Assembly (NCBI GenBank): GCA_021234155.1
Contig: JAJEKV010000036.1
Location: forward strand, 9,501,426 to 9,565,425
Length of the DNA stretch: 64,000 bases
From: Isoetes taiwanensis
Lineage: Eukaryota; Streptophyta; Lycopodiopsida; Isoetales; Isoetaceae
Reading direction: 5' to 3'
Shown here: piece by piece, positions 1 through 12,920 of the stretch
Layout: each line of letters begins with the position of its first letter
How positions within the stretch are numbered: the first letter of the stretch is position 1
The notes under the pieces: model-generated
Told to the model about the DNA's origin: nothing
Seen by the model: only the letters and a program-made list of their open reading frames with translations
The model's database searches: none
Position numbers and translations under genes: made by a program

Positions 1-145
1 GATCTGCCTCGGCTACCACATCTTGCCTCGTTTGAGGCAAGAAGTTCTTTATTTCTGTATTGCCAGAGGGAACATCCTCTAGGACACGCATCCTGATCAA
101 ACCAATAGTCAATAACCTCACTCATGTAAGAATCAGACCATGAGT

Positions 146-2537
146 TCACTCCAGCCTAGAGATATTAGCCCAATGCATTATGTACTTTGCAATAGACGAC
201 CTCAAAGCATCTATGTTCTTTAGGCTTGCACATGGCTTAACAGTTGGAGAGCCAATCGTTATCATGGGCACACCATTGTCATCTGCTTTCCACATCCGAA
301 TACCCTTATCTGGCAACCATTCTCTATGGCCTAGTCTCATCTTGTAATACATTAGTGGCCACCCATCCTTCATGCATAACTTGAACAATAAGGGCTCCAA
401 CCAATCAAGCGATCCTTCTTATCAGGAATGTACCCTTTCACGAAAGACTTCCATCAGGAACCTCTATAACAAGGTATGGTGCTGGTGCCTTGGTGCTACA
501 TTCTCGAAAGACTTGCATTAGCTCTGGAATAGTGCATCCGACCTGCGCATTAAAGTGGAGTAGTTACCAAAGAGTGCATCAATATCATCATGGGTATGTC
601 CAATCATCATAAAATCTAGTTGTATTTGTTCGAAAACACCCAACCAAACAAGATACGAAAGATAAGAGAAGAGATATCTATTCTTGTTCTGGCTTGAGCA
701 GTTGTCTAACTGCAAGTAGAGCCTCATTGGTAGCTTCTTAAGTTGTGTCTGTTGCCGCGGGAATGCTACAAAATCATGGCCAGTGCTGTTCAGTTTTTTA
801 GTTCTCAACCCCACACTATTAAAAAGTGTTGATCCCCAAATGCACTCAGGGCGACCTTTTTCTCTCAAATGGCCCCAATTGTCTTCAGAAGTATCCTCCA
901 AGGTTTTGATAGCATGATTCAAAGAACCAACATGAAAATTCGAATCATCCTTCCAAAGGTCGATTGAGAAATGATCTAATGCATCTGTGCCATGCTCATG
1001 CACCAGGCCTGCTAACTTTTAAGCGTTCACCCCTCCACACTGATTTTGCTAGCTTCTCCAGCCTAGGTATCATTGTCTTGCTTTGGTCCATTTTATCATG
1101 TATGATAGTAAGGGCCTGCTCAGGAAATGGTGTGACAATGCTCTCCAAGACTAGTAAAGACTTCTGCAAGAGAACTGGGCTGTCATGTGGGACTTCCTCT
1201 TTATTTGCAACTCCCTTCTCTCCATTGGATCTCTTGTCTTTGCCATTTTCTCTTTTATGACAATGCAGGTATTACACTTTGAAAATGCAATTCTTTTAGC
1301 TATTGCTACCTCTGAATGGTGTTCCTTCCATCCGCTCAAGAAAGAGGATGGAGAAACATGCTTTCCAGTCATGTCTATCACACTAGCATCAACCTCTAAA
1401 TGTATGTCTTTCTTGGTCAAGACAGAAGATAGCCTTTTCACATTCTCCCTCGCACCATCAACTGTGCTTTTGGATCTATAAGGCATAGTCTCTGCATTCT
1501 CATCTATGTACATAGACAGCACAATATTACCTACTAGCGTATGAGATCTTGTTTTTTTTTACCCAGTATTCCCATGCTCAGCTACTCTGTGACCACCCAA
1601 GAAAAATTTTCTCCATTTGTAGAAAGTAGACATTGGTATGCCGTAGGCCCTATGCCATGCTTTCGAACAAACTTCCTTATTATTCAACATGACTTTCTTG
1701 ACCTACCCATTAACTGAACAAACATCTAGCATATTATAAGCAAACATAGTCCTGTCTGCTGCTTTCATGTTACAATAGAATTTTCTCATTTGTATAATCT
1801 CACTGGAAAAAAAGCTGGCACAACATCTCCTCAAGCAACATAATGAAGACTTGAAGTCTAAGAGAGCAGTGGCCATGGTTTTCCTTTCACATTTAGTGGG
1901 GAGGGCAAGTGATCTCAGCGTTTGGTTTACCATATTGTACGATCTCTTTTTGGCATGAGCTATTTCTAGCTTTATTGCATAGTGTTCCACCCCTCCATCC
2001 TCCTCTACCACAGTCGTTATAAGCTTTGATACAGGGACCCTATCAACCAGAACAAGAGCAGTCTTCCATTTGACCAGGTCATGCATTTCTGGCATTTCAG
2101 CACAAGCTTGATACCTCAATGGCTTCTTTGGCATAGGCCACAGGCTCATTATGGTAGCAGCTATACAGTCTTCGCCCAACCGCATGTCCGAAATGGCGTG
2201 ATTGGGGTCAGTGAAAACAATCATGCCCCATGGCATATGGGATGTCAGACCACTCATGCATCAGCGTACAGACTCGATCAAGAAGGTCATCCCTTGAAAT
2301 GGCCTTAGGAACGTCCACATCAGATAGATGAATCTGCTCCACGGGGTCCTGCCATATTATGCACCTGATCTGTGCTGGAGGGGTGGGAAATCCTTGCACC
2401 ACGGTTGCTATGTTAGCTTTGTCTTTAGTGGGGCATAAAATGAAGCATCCCCATTTCAGTTTCAGGATACGGAACGGGAGTTCCTCTTCCAGAATACGTT
2501 TCAGGGATACAACTGCACATCCTTCAGGCAAGGGCAA
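146..2537 (-). pseudogene. Broken DUF7869-type transposon protein
   Basis: Reading 2537 to 146 on the minus strand, five ORF pieces in changing frames follow one another (2537-2208, 2257-1703, 1522-1151, 1003-518, 400-146). The third has the cysteine-bearing FSKCNTCIVIKEKM segment followed by a charged DPMERRELQ stretch. The fourth has LQLDNCSSQNKNRY and then GHTHDDIDALFG. The fifth has a tryptophan-rich tail (GIRMWKADDNG). That order (Cys segment, LDNC..NKN, GHTH.DID, tail) matches the large transposon-derived proteins carrying DUF7869 that are known from non-seed plants, oomycetes and corals. The DN and D.DID acids look like an RNase-H-fold catalytic core, but that is my inference. Stops and frame changes between the pieces show that it is dead. 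I could not identify terminal inverted repeats. The left end may lie beyond the window. Confidence 0.6.
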
Positions 2538-2539
2538 AT

Positions 2540-4830
2540 TTTGATCTTGACGAAATCATGCACCTTTCAATCTGCAACCTTCCTGCCATTGAGAAGCATG
2601 GACCTGATCTCCATTCTCCAGCACTCCGCAAGTTAGTAACCGGTATCAACGATCGCGGCCGCAATCTTGTCAAGCGATGACAACCCACGCAGACATGTGT
2701 AATGGAAGCAACTGGTCTTTTGTCACAAGGAAAAATGCTCCGAAGGAACGCAGTCGCGATCTCGTGGAGAAGTTAGTAGTGGCACCTCTGCGAGAGATCA
2801 CAGTCGCGGTTTTGTCGAGAAGCGAGCAGATACCTATCCATTTGACCTAGAACACTGCAAGGTAGCGATATAGAGCAGTTAGTGGATCAGATTAGGCATT
2901 TACTAGGCACGAGCATTTAACGAACTTGCTAGAAGAGCAAACCACTTACTACCAGAGCTAAGCAACCTTCTAGACTGTATGCAGTTGTAATTTTAAGTCA
3001 AAACGGGATGATTCGAAACATGGCACTTTTGACTGTTGTACTTGTTCTCTAGCTTACAGATTATAGACTGGATATGATGCATTGGCAATAGTTAAAATCA
3101 TAAAATATCACCAACTAAAAGACCCATAATCACTAAAAAACATGGATATCTGATGTAGCTAGAAGCCCCCTCTGTGGCATATAAGAACCCTTGAACAACG
3201 ACAATTGAAAAAGTTGTACATGAAAATATTTATGACTTACATCTTTAGTGGGAAGCCTGAGAACCTCCACAACAATGTAGATAATCTGGAAGCACAAATG
3301 TCACGTAATGTGCAAACAACAAAGAAATTGATGCAACTTTTAGACTAATTATTGGCAAATCTAAGTTCGTTGTCTCTGCTAAGTTATAAACATTAAAAGA
3401 AATGATCTATGTGTATTATATATGTATTAAAAATGTTAAAGCCCATGGACGACGGATGCTATTCTAGGAACAGAGAGACCTGGAAGTGCAAAAGATCATA
3501 AGAGTAGAAAGAGACCCGATCCAGTAGTAGAGATATGCAATATTGTCAATATTCAAGAAATACCACGTCTAACTATAGAATATCTTATTATGTTTCAAGT
3601 AAAGAGCAGTTACCATGTTTCAAGTAGATATCAACACAATTTAGAAGTTACAAATAAGCATTACTAATCCTCTAACAAACAAACATTACTTTCTGAAGGA
3701 CACCCATACTCCATCGATCCAACCTAATATTTCCTAGAATTGAGACAAACAAAAAAAGTACTTGAAGGAAGAATAATAAGTACACCTTGAGCACAAATAT
3801 TTGTATTGCAAAAGAGCTTACATATGAGAAAGAGGTACTGGACTTTGAGTTGCCTACTTGAAAGGTTGACAACATTTGCATAAGATTCATTATTGAACTT
3901 CTACAATTTCATCGCGAGATTTGCTTCTTGTCTTGGTAGTCCCGATCCTGCTAAAATGATGTCAGCTGAAACATCAATGAATTCATAACTGATTAGATCA
4001 GAATAAAATGCGCTCTAGGACATCATCTTACTTCATACAAAGCATAAGAGTCTAAGACTGTGATCTTATGGCCGAACTTGCAGAGCATATCCACCTCCAT
4101 GGCTCCAGTAACATCCTGCCAAGTAAGTGCAATCTAGATTATTCTCGAGCACGACAAAGTTACCTAGAAAATAAGTTGACACACCTATTTAAACAATATA
4201 AAATCATGTCTCAGTCTCCTGATATCTAAAACACATGAATAAATCATGTAGTAACACTGACACATATAGACATGTGCAATCAATCCATATGACATTTGAA
4301 ATGATTTGCATGTAGAGGAATATAATAATCTCATAAAAAGAGCCAGATATATCTCACTCCGAACAGGGCTAATCTGCATGGCTATAGAATCAAGGATCTC
4401 TGTAGTTATCACCAGACCATTGTCTCTCTGCTAGATCCATCATATTTCGAATCAAAGGGATTTATTTAGAACCTGATATTGCCACAACAGTGCAATCTCC
4501 AAAGAAAATAAGTTCTTCAATCTAACGCAACAACAAATAAATGATTGAATGTATAAGAACTGGATTCTATTGTAAGAAGATAACAAAGTTTATGATCTTA
4601 TTCTATTCCAACCCAGACTTAAGGAAGAGCAAAACAATAGACATTACCTGTCAGAATGCTGACAGTACTTGTAGTTCAGCCCAAGACCTTGATCTCTTGC
4701 CTAATATCTGTCAATCACTGTAAATTAACATTGAAAACTCACCTTCTTCACAGTTTAAACAAAATCACCTTTGCAAAAAGGAAAAAACATACAAAGGCAA
4801 AAAATACTGTAGATTATTCATGCAATCATG
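2540..4830. other. Gene-free AT-rich stretch
   Basis: No ORF here resembles a known protein and no splice-flanked coding segment was seen. About 2640-2900 is less AT-rich and may belong to the upstream flank of the transposon at 146-2537. The rest is plain AT-rich intergenic sequence. Confidence 0.5.
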
Positions 4831-4870
4831 CACATAAAAAACGATGCCCATATCCTCCTTAAAATCCCCC
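4831..4870 (+). repeat. Left copy of a 40-bp inverted repeat
   Basis: This 40-bp segment (core ATGCCCATATCCTCCTTAAA) recurs in reverse complement at 14593-14632 with 36 of 40 positions identical. Similarity stops at both edges, as expected for transposon terminal repeats or for the ends of two elements of one family in opposite orientation. A C/T-rich tract begins directly inside it. I found no convincing target-site duplication. Confidence 0.6.
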
Positions 4871-5442
4871 ATAAAAAACCCCTTAAAATCCCCCTTTTCG
4901 TGGAATGGACATGATTTTCAGAAACGGGGTATTTGGCCACAATCCCCCGTTGTGATTTTGTAGATTAATATCCCCTTATTTGAATTTTTTTTATATCCCC
5001 CTTGCCATATGCAATGGTCATACCCCTTTTCTCACAAATAATGTTCATACCCCTTTCTAGGAACAATCCCCCTTTGTGATTTTGTAGTTTAATATACCCT
5101 TATTCCGTTCATATCCCTTATTCCGTTCATACCCCTCTTCTCAACCATCCTCCTTTTATGTTTTCATACCCCTTTCTAGGAACAATCCCTGTTTGTGATT
5201 TTGTAGTTTAATATACCATTATTCTGTTCATACCCCTTATTCTGTTCATACCCCTCTTCTCAACCATCCTCCTTTTATGTTTAATATCCTCTTATGTTTA
5301 ATATCCCCTTATTCTGCTCATACCCCTTTTATGTTTATACTCCTTTTCCGTTCATACTCCTTTTATGTTTAATATCCCCTTATTCCGTTCATACTCCTCT
5401 TCTCAACCATCCTCCTTTTGTGACCTTGTAATTTAATATCCT

Positions 5443-5897
5443 GTAATACACGCCAGGGCCTGATTACTGTCTTTTTGCCCTAAAATTATGGCACGCAATC
5501 CTTTCGCCGCTTCCCTGCTTTCCTCCGCTTCTTTCCGCCGCTTCCCTGCTTTCCTCCGCTTCCATTTCTTTTCTTTCTTTCCGCATGTCGGGCAAAAGCA
5601 GAGATCCGCAGGTCGGGCAAAAGCAGAGATCCAAGCAAAAGCAGCAGAGATCCGGCAAAAGCAGCAGAGATCCAAGCAGAGGCCCTATTTTTCGATTCTT
5701 CCTACAAAGGCCTGCTCTGCTCTACTCTGCTTCGATTTCTACTGTTCGATTTCTACTCTGCTCTGCTTTCGATTTCTACTGTTCGATTTCTGCTTTCTAC
5801 AAAGGATCTGTTACTGTTCGATTTCTGCTTCGATTTCTACTGTTCTACAAAGGCTCTGCTCTGCTACTGTTCGTAATCAGGCCCTGGCATGTATTAC
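5443..5897. mobile_element. MITE-like element with 25-bp inverted repeats
   Basis: The ends at 5443-5467 (GTAATACACGCCAGGGCCTG then ATTAC) and 5873-5897 are reverse complements with one mismatch. The 455-bp interior has no gene. It holds a 29-bp tandem duplication of CCGCTTCCCTGCTTTCCTCC type near 5507-5565, a purine array built on GCAAAAGCAGAGATCC (5595-5680), and repeats of TTCGATTTCTACTG (5730-5850). Terminal repeats plus a non-coding core suggest a non-autonomous DNA transposon. No clear target-site duplication is visible, so the superfamily is unknown. Confidence 0.65.
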
Positions 5898-5901
5898 GTC
5901 C

Positions 5902-6062
5902 CATAATTCACGCTGGGAGGGGCAGTACGCCCTGGTAGGGCTTCTCGGCAGCGCCACAAGCCTCGGCGGGCACTCGCGGCTCCGCCGCTCGTGCGCCGCC
6001 TCTGCTGGCGGCGCCGCCTCGAAGCCCTACGGGGTGTAATGCCCGTCCTAGCGTGAAGTATG
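5902..6062. mobile_element. Small GC-rich foldback element
   Basis: The 5902-5944 arm pairs with 6021-6062 at roughly 80 percent identity. The loop is strikingly GC-rich (CTCGGCGGGCACTCGCGGCT) in AT-rich surroundings. Its end, TAATTCACGC, resembles the TAATACACGC end of the adjacent 455-bp element, so the two may be related. No coding capacity. Confidence 0.55.
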
Positions 6063-7228
6063 TAGTACATACTGTTAATAGCCTTTTCTCAAAAATCCCC
6101 CCTTCGTGATTTTGTGTTTAATATCCCCTTATTCCATTCATACCCCTCTTCTCAACCATCCCCCTTTTGTGACCTTGTATTTAATATCCCGTACTTAGTT
6201 AATAGCCTTTTCTCAACAATCTTCCTTTTTTATTTTGTAGTTTACTTAGATCAGATAATATAGCATATGAAGATGTAGATTTGAACGCAGATAGGACGAA
6301 ATTGGATTTGGATTCTATAAAACAAATTTATGTTCCATACAAAAAAAAAAGAAGAGAAATTGAAAATTATATGCAATTTCTTAATACCAAGACCATGAAT
6401 ATAGAAAGAACAATTCAGTATATCAGTCTATTAAGAGATCAAAGATCAGTACATTAGTCATTCCTTATAGCCTGCCAACTATGAGTTGACATCGAAAAAC
6501 AAATCAGATACACAAAACCCCACTTGGTGAGCATTTTTTTTTGGCAGCCAACTCAGAATTTTGCTCTAGTAAGTGCTTTACTACTAGATCTAGTTTCGCT
6601 AATTGACTGAGGTTTCGAATAGCTTTAAAAGTCCTTTGTCTAAACCTGTTTTGTTCTGCCATAAATTTTGGAATTTGAGTGTACATCTCATTGACAGTTG
6701 AGATCTTCATTAGAAACATACAAACAACTTCTTTTTATTTGACACTGAAAAATGAAAATGTCAATACATGTTAAAATATCAATATAATGTATGCATGTTA
6801 CCTTTAAGTCCAACGTGTTAACAAGGACTGCATATCTTTCCTGAGAAGATACAACGTCCTCTTCTTGCTCTGGATTTATAAATCCTGATTAGTAACTTGC
6901 ATATAATACATGAAATGACATAGAAAAAATACCTAAGTCTGGCGGTTGTGTTCAAGCCTGTTCTTCTTTGCGACTTCCGCCATAATCTTGCTCCTTATTA
7001 ATTTCTGTTGTAAATAAATGTTTACGCTTGAAGCATATGCATAGACCAATGTTACAAGATGCCTACAACAAAGCCATATCCAAAAAAGCCAAGCAGCAAC
7101 AAAAGCATGTCATCACAGTAATTTGAGAAAGCAATTCGTATGCTAGGGCCACTTAAGCAATTAAATCTATCATCAAATTTACGCCTAGATAACCGACTGA
7201 ATATATAGCTTATAAAATTAGTCCCCAC

Positions 7229-7314
7229 TAGCATAAACAACTACAACATTCTAAATTAGTATAGGGCCTGATAGCATAAACAACTACAGCATTCTAAATT
7301 AGTATAGGGCCTGA
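7229..7314. repeat. 43-bp tandem duplication
   Basis: 7229-7271 is repeated directly at 7272-7314 with one mismatch. The near-identity indicates a young local duplication. Confidence 0.85.
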
Positions 7315-8657
7315 TTTAGCTGGATGGAATTATTATCAGAATCGTCCTCCTCAGAATTAGCCACTGTGCTCTAGCCCATTCCGTCTAAGTAACTCAATAA
7401 GCTTAGGCCTAGTTTGACCCTTACTGTGGGCGCCCTCAAGCCTCCCTGATTTATTCATGTCTCGAAGGAAAACAATGAGCAATGCCCTTGTTTTTATAGA
7501 TCTGTATCAAGCTTCGTTTCAACCATGCCTTGAAGCACGATATTTGTATTATCAAATATTAAAGCCTAATCTGTGACTATCTTACAAGAAAATTTAACTG
7601 AAGTACAAGATTAGTTACCTGGACCACGTTGCCAGATAAGAATGCGTGAATCCACTTGCTTACAGGGCATGATGAAATTCAGTTGAGAGTCATGATCCAG
7701 CATCAGACAGCCATAGATGGCATTAGACGGCCGTATACGACAAGCAGCCGCATTCTTCATGAATAAATTTGCCATGCTCTGTCACAGGTTATCTCGTATA
7801 ATGGCGAACACCTATTCTGCTTTCTTTTTTAACTTCTATGCACCTGTACAACCTATATAGTAAGCTGCCAAATCTCATGTCTTCAAAAAGACCCAGATTA
7901 TTTGTGTATAACACTTACCAAACGAATTTAAGAGTACAAAATAAATTGCATGCACTCAAGCAATTTTTTAACGCTGCAATAGTTTTTCTAAGCTTATATC
8001 AGTTAAAAATTCGTGGAAAGATCTAGACGTGAACTCAAATAAACCAAACTTGAAAAATGAGTTCAAGACTCCACAAAAAACCCCAAGCAAAGAACCTGGT
8101 TAAGTTGGATCTACAAAGATTGATCTCCTCGTCACCGTTCTTGGTTTGCTCCTTAGGTTCGGAAGATTACGCTAGAGTTCTTTGTGCTTTAGAATCTTGC
8201 CCTCCACATTGGATCCTTCCATCCGATCGGAAGCTTGCTATCATATTGCATCCTGTGTTTACCATTCTTTCCAGAAATAGTTAATGGACTGTGCCGCAGA
8301 TTCTGCTTCTACCATGCATAGGATTGCCAGATCTGAATCTTCCTCCTTGCAAGATCAAAAAGCTGGGCCCTGTTTTGTTTCATCACTAACAGACAAACAA
8401 GCAAGGCTTTACCACAGAATAAGGTCGCATTTTCCTGTGCAGGCAAAGGCACGAACCCTAAGAACTTCATTACTTGCATGCCGGTTGAATCGATCCGGCT
8501 TATGAGCTGATCCGGCACACCTTTCGCTTAGCCGTGATCGGTTTAGGGTCAAGCCGTCATGCAATGCAACGTTTTGCCCTATTCTCATAGCTTTTTTTCC
8601 TTTTCATTAGCAGGGTTGCCTAACCCCCCCCGCCCGATTTCCTGCATTCTTAGCTAT

Positions 8658-8678
8658 GCCACGTGTCGTGTCACGTCA
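8658..8678 (+). promoter_or_regulatory. G-box and second ACGT element
   Basis: GCCACGTGTC contains the palindromic G-box CACGTG at 8660-8665, and a second ACGT core (CACGTCA) follows within 10 bases. In plants these bind bZIP and bHLH factors. An ATG at 8829 opens an acidic 40-codon reading frame (MDGEGDGLETASEGEEKEIS...) with a possible GT donor at about 8867. This could be the promoter and first exon of a gene, but I could not link it to a product. Confidence 0.3.
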
Positions 8679-9558
8679 GCTGTTTTTAATCTCAACCGTT
8701 AGATTTCTTAATTTTGCATCGGACGGCCATGAAAATTAGAAAGTCCTTGAAAATCACTTCTGCTCTTCTCCGACCTTCCCTCCTCTGCATCTGCTTGCTC
8801 GACTTTCTTCTAGGCCTTGTCGAATTCGATGGATGGAGAGGGCGACGGACTTGAAACCGCCAGTGAAGGTGAAGAAAAAGAGATAAGTAACGACGATTCA
8901 AAGTCTTGTCTTGATTTTCCTCCAGATGGCATGCTACCACTACCAGCAGAGCAGCTTCTATAATACCATGCTTTGTCCAGTTCAATTCTGAACTTAAGAT
9001 CAGTGGAGAAATCTAATTGCAGGCTTGGTATGTTGAATAGTGATGAAAGGAAGGCAGGATGTCGACCAAAGTGGACTTCACAACCATGAGTGGGAGGAAG
9101 GTGCCTTGCATCATCGACAATTATGGAAATGGAAGGGATCTGGCTGTGTAAAAATTTTGCTGTGCCATAAGGAGCTTTTCATAGTTGAAATTCACTTAGA
9201 GAAACAGGGATTACAAGGTAAGAAATCACACAATATGGCTTTATATCCTTACAGACTTTGTTGTCATGGAAGAGTAGAGGACAGATATAAGCTCCTGCTT
9301 AGTAAATGGAGGAGTATAATTAAGGACGTTAGAACATTAAAATGCCCTAGTTTCTGCAAAGGCCAGATCACAAGGGCATTATCAAAAATCATGGCATTCC
9401 TTGTGATGCATGTTTAGACAAGGGAATTATTGTTTAGGTAAGAAGTGAGGTATCTTATATGTATCGCTGGCAGATGCAATTTGTATGTCTTTGCATTTTT
9501 ATGTAGATGACAGAACATTATGTCTAGTGAATAATGAATGAAATTTTGATGCTTGCAG

Positions 9559-11243
9559 TGGTGCAGAGATCTATTCAGTGTATGTTGGAGAAGGCGAAGC
9601 ACTTGTGCGTGAAACGTTTGGTCGAGCGCGTTTATCTACGCCAAGTATCATATTCTTTGACGAGGTTGATGGGATTGCTTTTAGAAGGTATTAATGATGG
9701 TTCTTGTTTTCTCAAGGTCGCTCTGTTTTGGCATTTCAGTCTTGATCTATTTGGCATATTGATTCACATGCTTGTTTACATCTGCTATATATACAATTTC
9801 ACATTTCTTAGGCGCGATATTTTGTTTATCTGATATAGTAACTTGCAGACTCCTTGTACATTGTTTTAAATTCAGTTGATTTACATACTTGTTTGCACAT
9901 GCTATCTATGAGAATCATTGTACAATTTAACATTTCTTAGCCACGATCTGTGAGAATTGCTACAATGTTTCTTAGTCCGGCTCTATGCTGTTTTAGAAGG
10001 CAGTCTCCTAATGGACATTCCAAGTGTAATGGATGCTAATGGCCCATAAGATATAACGTGACGGTGTTCGAGGCCACAAGACTGGTTGGTATGGAAGTAG
10101 AGAATGGCCCATTTCACCATTCAAGCGCAAATGGGCCTGTTGAAGGCCATTCCAAAGACATAAAAGGCAAGAGGAGGACTTCATCCATTTGATGCCTATG
10201 TGGCACTTATGTGGCATACAAAAGAGTTTTTATAATCTTGGGAGGGGAGCAGGCAATGTGGGCTGAGATATGCAATAATTTCCTCCCCTTTCTTTTTATG
10301 TAACCTTACCAATTACTCAATCATTATTCAATGCCAGGCCCAAAAGATGGAACCTTTTGTTGTGTTCTAAGCCCTTCCAAAGTTTTATTTTGTCATAGTA
10401 GGCTCATCTGTTGGAACATAAAATTTCCCCAACTATCTAGTCTGTAGCACTTGAAACTGTCACCAAGTCTACATTGCCAGCCAACATGCCAAAGGGGAAT
10501 CCTCTGGTCCCGTAGAAGAGTTGAGTTAGAATTCAGGGATAAAAACTGCAGCTTGTGGATGGTGTCAAACTGCCCAACTAAAGTGGTCCCAAGGAGATTT
10601 TTAATAGTTAATTTTTTGTGTAGAAATGACAGTGGTAAAGATGGTGATGTCACAGCAAATGAGCGACTACTTTCCACATTGCTGACAGAGATGGATGGAC
10701 TAGAGCATCTCCAGGTATCTACATGTATTCAGTATTAGACAGTTGTTATACCTACGTTGTTATTTTTCCAATCGCACCTTTTTCATCTAAACAGGGGGTA
10801 CTTATTATAGGAGCTACAAATAGACCAGATGCAATAGACGCTGCTCTTATGAGGCCTGGACGTTTTGACTTGGTAAGCATAAAAGATAATGTTACTGGAT
10901 TAGATTATGCAAGATTTGAACGTGATTGCAGGTGCTTTATGTTCCACCACCTGACTTGGAAGCTAGGATCGAAGTTCTTCGAGTTCATACTCGAACAATG
11001 AAACTGTCAGATGATGTAGACCTAAAACAAATTGCACATGACACTGAATTCTTCACTGGCGCAGAATTAGAAGGTCTATGCAGAGAAGTAGCAATGGCTA
11101 CTTTAAGGGAAGATCTAGATGCCAACACAGTCTCCCATTATCATTTTATATATGCTAGGGGTCGCATTCAGCCCTCCTTGTCCTCGTTAAGAATTGCGAG
11201 CTATGCAAATTTTATGAAAAAACAAACACTTCATATTCATTAA
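9559..11243 (+). CDS. CDC48B: CDC48B-like AAA ATPase, last four exons
   Basis: Exons at 9559-9687, 10624-10714, 10795-10872 and 10932-11243 join in frame through GT-AG introns (about 202 codons). They encode the second AAA module from just after its Walker [21 protein letters not shown], Walker B IIFFDEVD, the [15 protein letters not shown] segment, sensor 1 and Arg-finger region ([20 protein letters not shown]), the [10 protein letters not shown] linker and the [22 protein letters not shown] sensor-2 region, then a natural stop. This matches plant CDC48 homolog B, a p97-like unfoldase relative, better than canonical CDC48. All splice sites and frames are intact. The exons for the first module and for Walker A are not found upstream in the window. 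Either a very long intron separates them, or this is a captured 3' fragment: it lies inside the inverted repeats at 4831 and 14632. Confidence 0.85.
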
Positions 11244-12920
11244 ATTAGAAAACAACTCTAGCAGGAATATTGGAACATTGAATAGGGATCTTTGACGAGG
11301 TTCTGCAATTAGACTTCTCTTTTTGATAGAAACATCCGGATTTCTTATGTCAATCCATGCTTGAATAAGTTGGCTTAGTAGGTCAATTTTGCAATGTTCT
11401 TAATAGGTCAATTGTTGCAAAAATGGATCCCTATCAGAACAGAATATTGGGTTATGTATCATGTACAAGGTGCATTTCAATCCTACAAAAGGCATTCCTT
11501 TAGCTTGAAGAAGAAATTGCAAGTTCCAAAGGAGGACAATGTAAGATAGTTGATATGGGAGCTAGTAATAAGCCATCGGAATTCTGGAACTGCGCGACAC
11601 GACACATGCCATGGTACATTGTGTGTCTTGGCAACCTCCTTTTACCCTATGGCTGGTCCATCGGTTAATGATGAAACATCTTAATGTAAAGGCAAAGCTA
11701 TTATTCTCCTTTATCTTTTATTTCTCCATATTAGTTTGAAACAGGCTTGAGCCCCTCCACAAAGGCCCTAGATCTTTCTTTTGTTTGGATTTCTAATCTA
11801 TCTTGAAAGCTGCTATTCTTGTTAAGTTCTTAGTTGCGATCTTGGAGAAACAGGGGAATGCTTGGATTTAGTTTCTTGTTGAGATGGTTTGTAGCTTTGC
11901 TTTAGTTAAAATCTTGGCAGGGTTCTAGATCCTTACTAAGAAAGAACCTCATAGTGTTTTCAGCATAGGAAACCCAATATAGTGCTATTCGTAGCTTTAT
12001 TGTTGAAATACGTGAAGCCTATAAAATTCATGAACATGTTCATGGACTCCTCACAAGGATGTCAAACTAATCCTGCATGTTCGGAGATTATGTTGATTTT
12101 ATGCAGATATAATCAATCGATTTTTAAACATCGTTTTAGCCAAAAGTTTGCTTAAATGTGGGAAGATAAGCATATGAACGTTCATAAAATTCTTGCATGC
12201 AAGGGTTAAGCAGTGCAACATTTTTTTCTTCTACTTGGTTGATATGGCAAGACTTTTTTCCATAATCATGATAGCTATAATCATGATGGCAAAAGTACTG
12301 TTGTGCCTTAACTAGTAAGAATGCTTTCTGCAAGCTACATTTCATAGCCCATTTATTGTTCTTAACCAAAGGGATGTCTCTAAACACCTTAACACGTGGC
12401 AACCAAGCCTTTGCAGGCATAACGGAAGAAAAAAACCCTAAGAAGGTCGTCGCCGATCCTCAAATTACCACCCAAAAAAACCAACGCGAACCTGGCTGCC
12501 TAGCCTTCTTCCCACCCGCAAATTACCACCCAAAAAAACCAACGCGAACCCGGCTGCCTAGCCTTCTTCCCAACCCTGCAGTTCTGCTAGTTAATCTTTA
12601 TTACCTTGATTCAAAGTTGCACACGTCTCCATATTAGCCCCTTGAGCTATTACCTTGCTTGGTGCTCCCCTTGTATGGAAATATCATGTCTGTAAATATT
12701 GCAAACTTTCACTCACAAACGTTAGTGGAATATTTCAAGGACAGATTATAGTTGTCCCACATAAACAGTTTTGGGTTTGCATTTTCGCCATTGAGTCATA
12801 ACAATAAAAAAATGCCCTGTTTGTTAGTATTTTTTCAAATTTACACTTCATGTGCTACTGGGACAATCCACATAGGATATTTCAAGGTCAGATTTAAGAT
12901 GTTGCACCACCTGCAATTCG
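11244..12920. other. Downstream DNA without recognised genes
   Basis: The sequence after the CDC48B-like stop is AT-rich and shows no recognisable coding segment. It contains the 58-bp tandem duplication at 12461-12576. Confidence 0.5.
12461..12576. repeat. 58-bp tandem duplication
   Basis: 12461-12518 is followed directly by a second copy at 12519-12576 with one substitution (CCTGG to CCCGG). Adjacent and nearly identical, so recent. Confidence 0.9.

Larger units (their letters stand above)
4855..6240. repeat. C/T-rich degenerate minisatellite tract 1
   Basis: The plus strand is dominated by C/T blocks with variants of CCCCTTATTCCGTTCATACC and CTCTTCTCAACCATCCTCC. Spacing is irregular, so this is an old, diverged tandem array. 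Two small inverted-repeat elements (5443-5897 and 5902-6062) interrupt it. A similar tract lies at 13925-14590. Confidence 0.65.
6245..9555. other. Intergenic or intronic DNA without recognised genes
   Basis: No recognisable protein, and in particular no Walker A (GPPGxGKT) coding segment that could supply the missing upstream exons of the CDC48B-like gene. It contains a 43-bp tandem duplication (7229-7314) and a G-box region near 8660. Confidence 0.5.

Noticed and set aside
5488-6039. 183-codon plus-strand ORF
   Set aside because: It runs through a MITE and a foldback element built of short repeats. Composition is low-complexity and no protein family fits.
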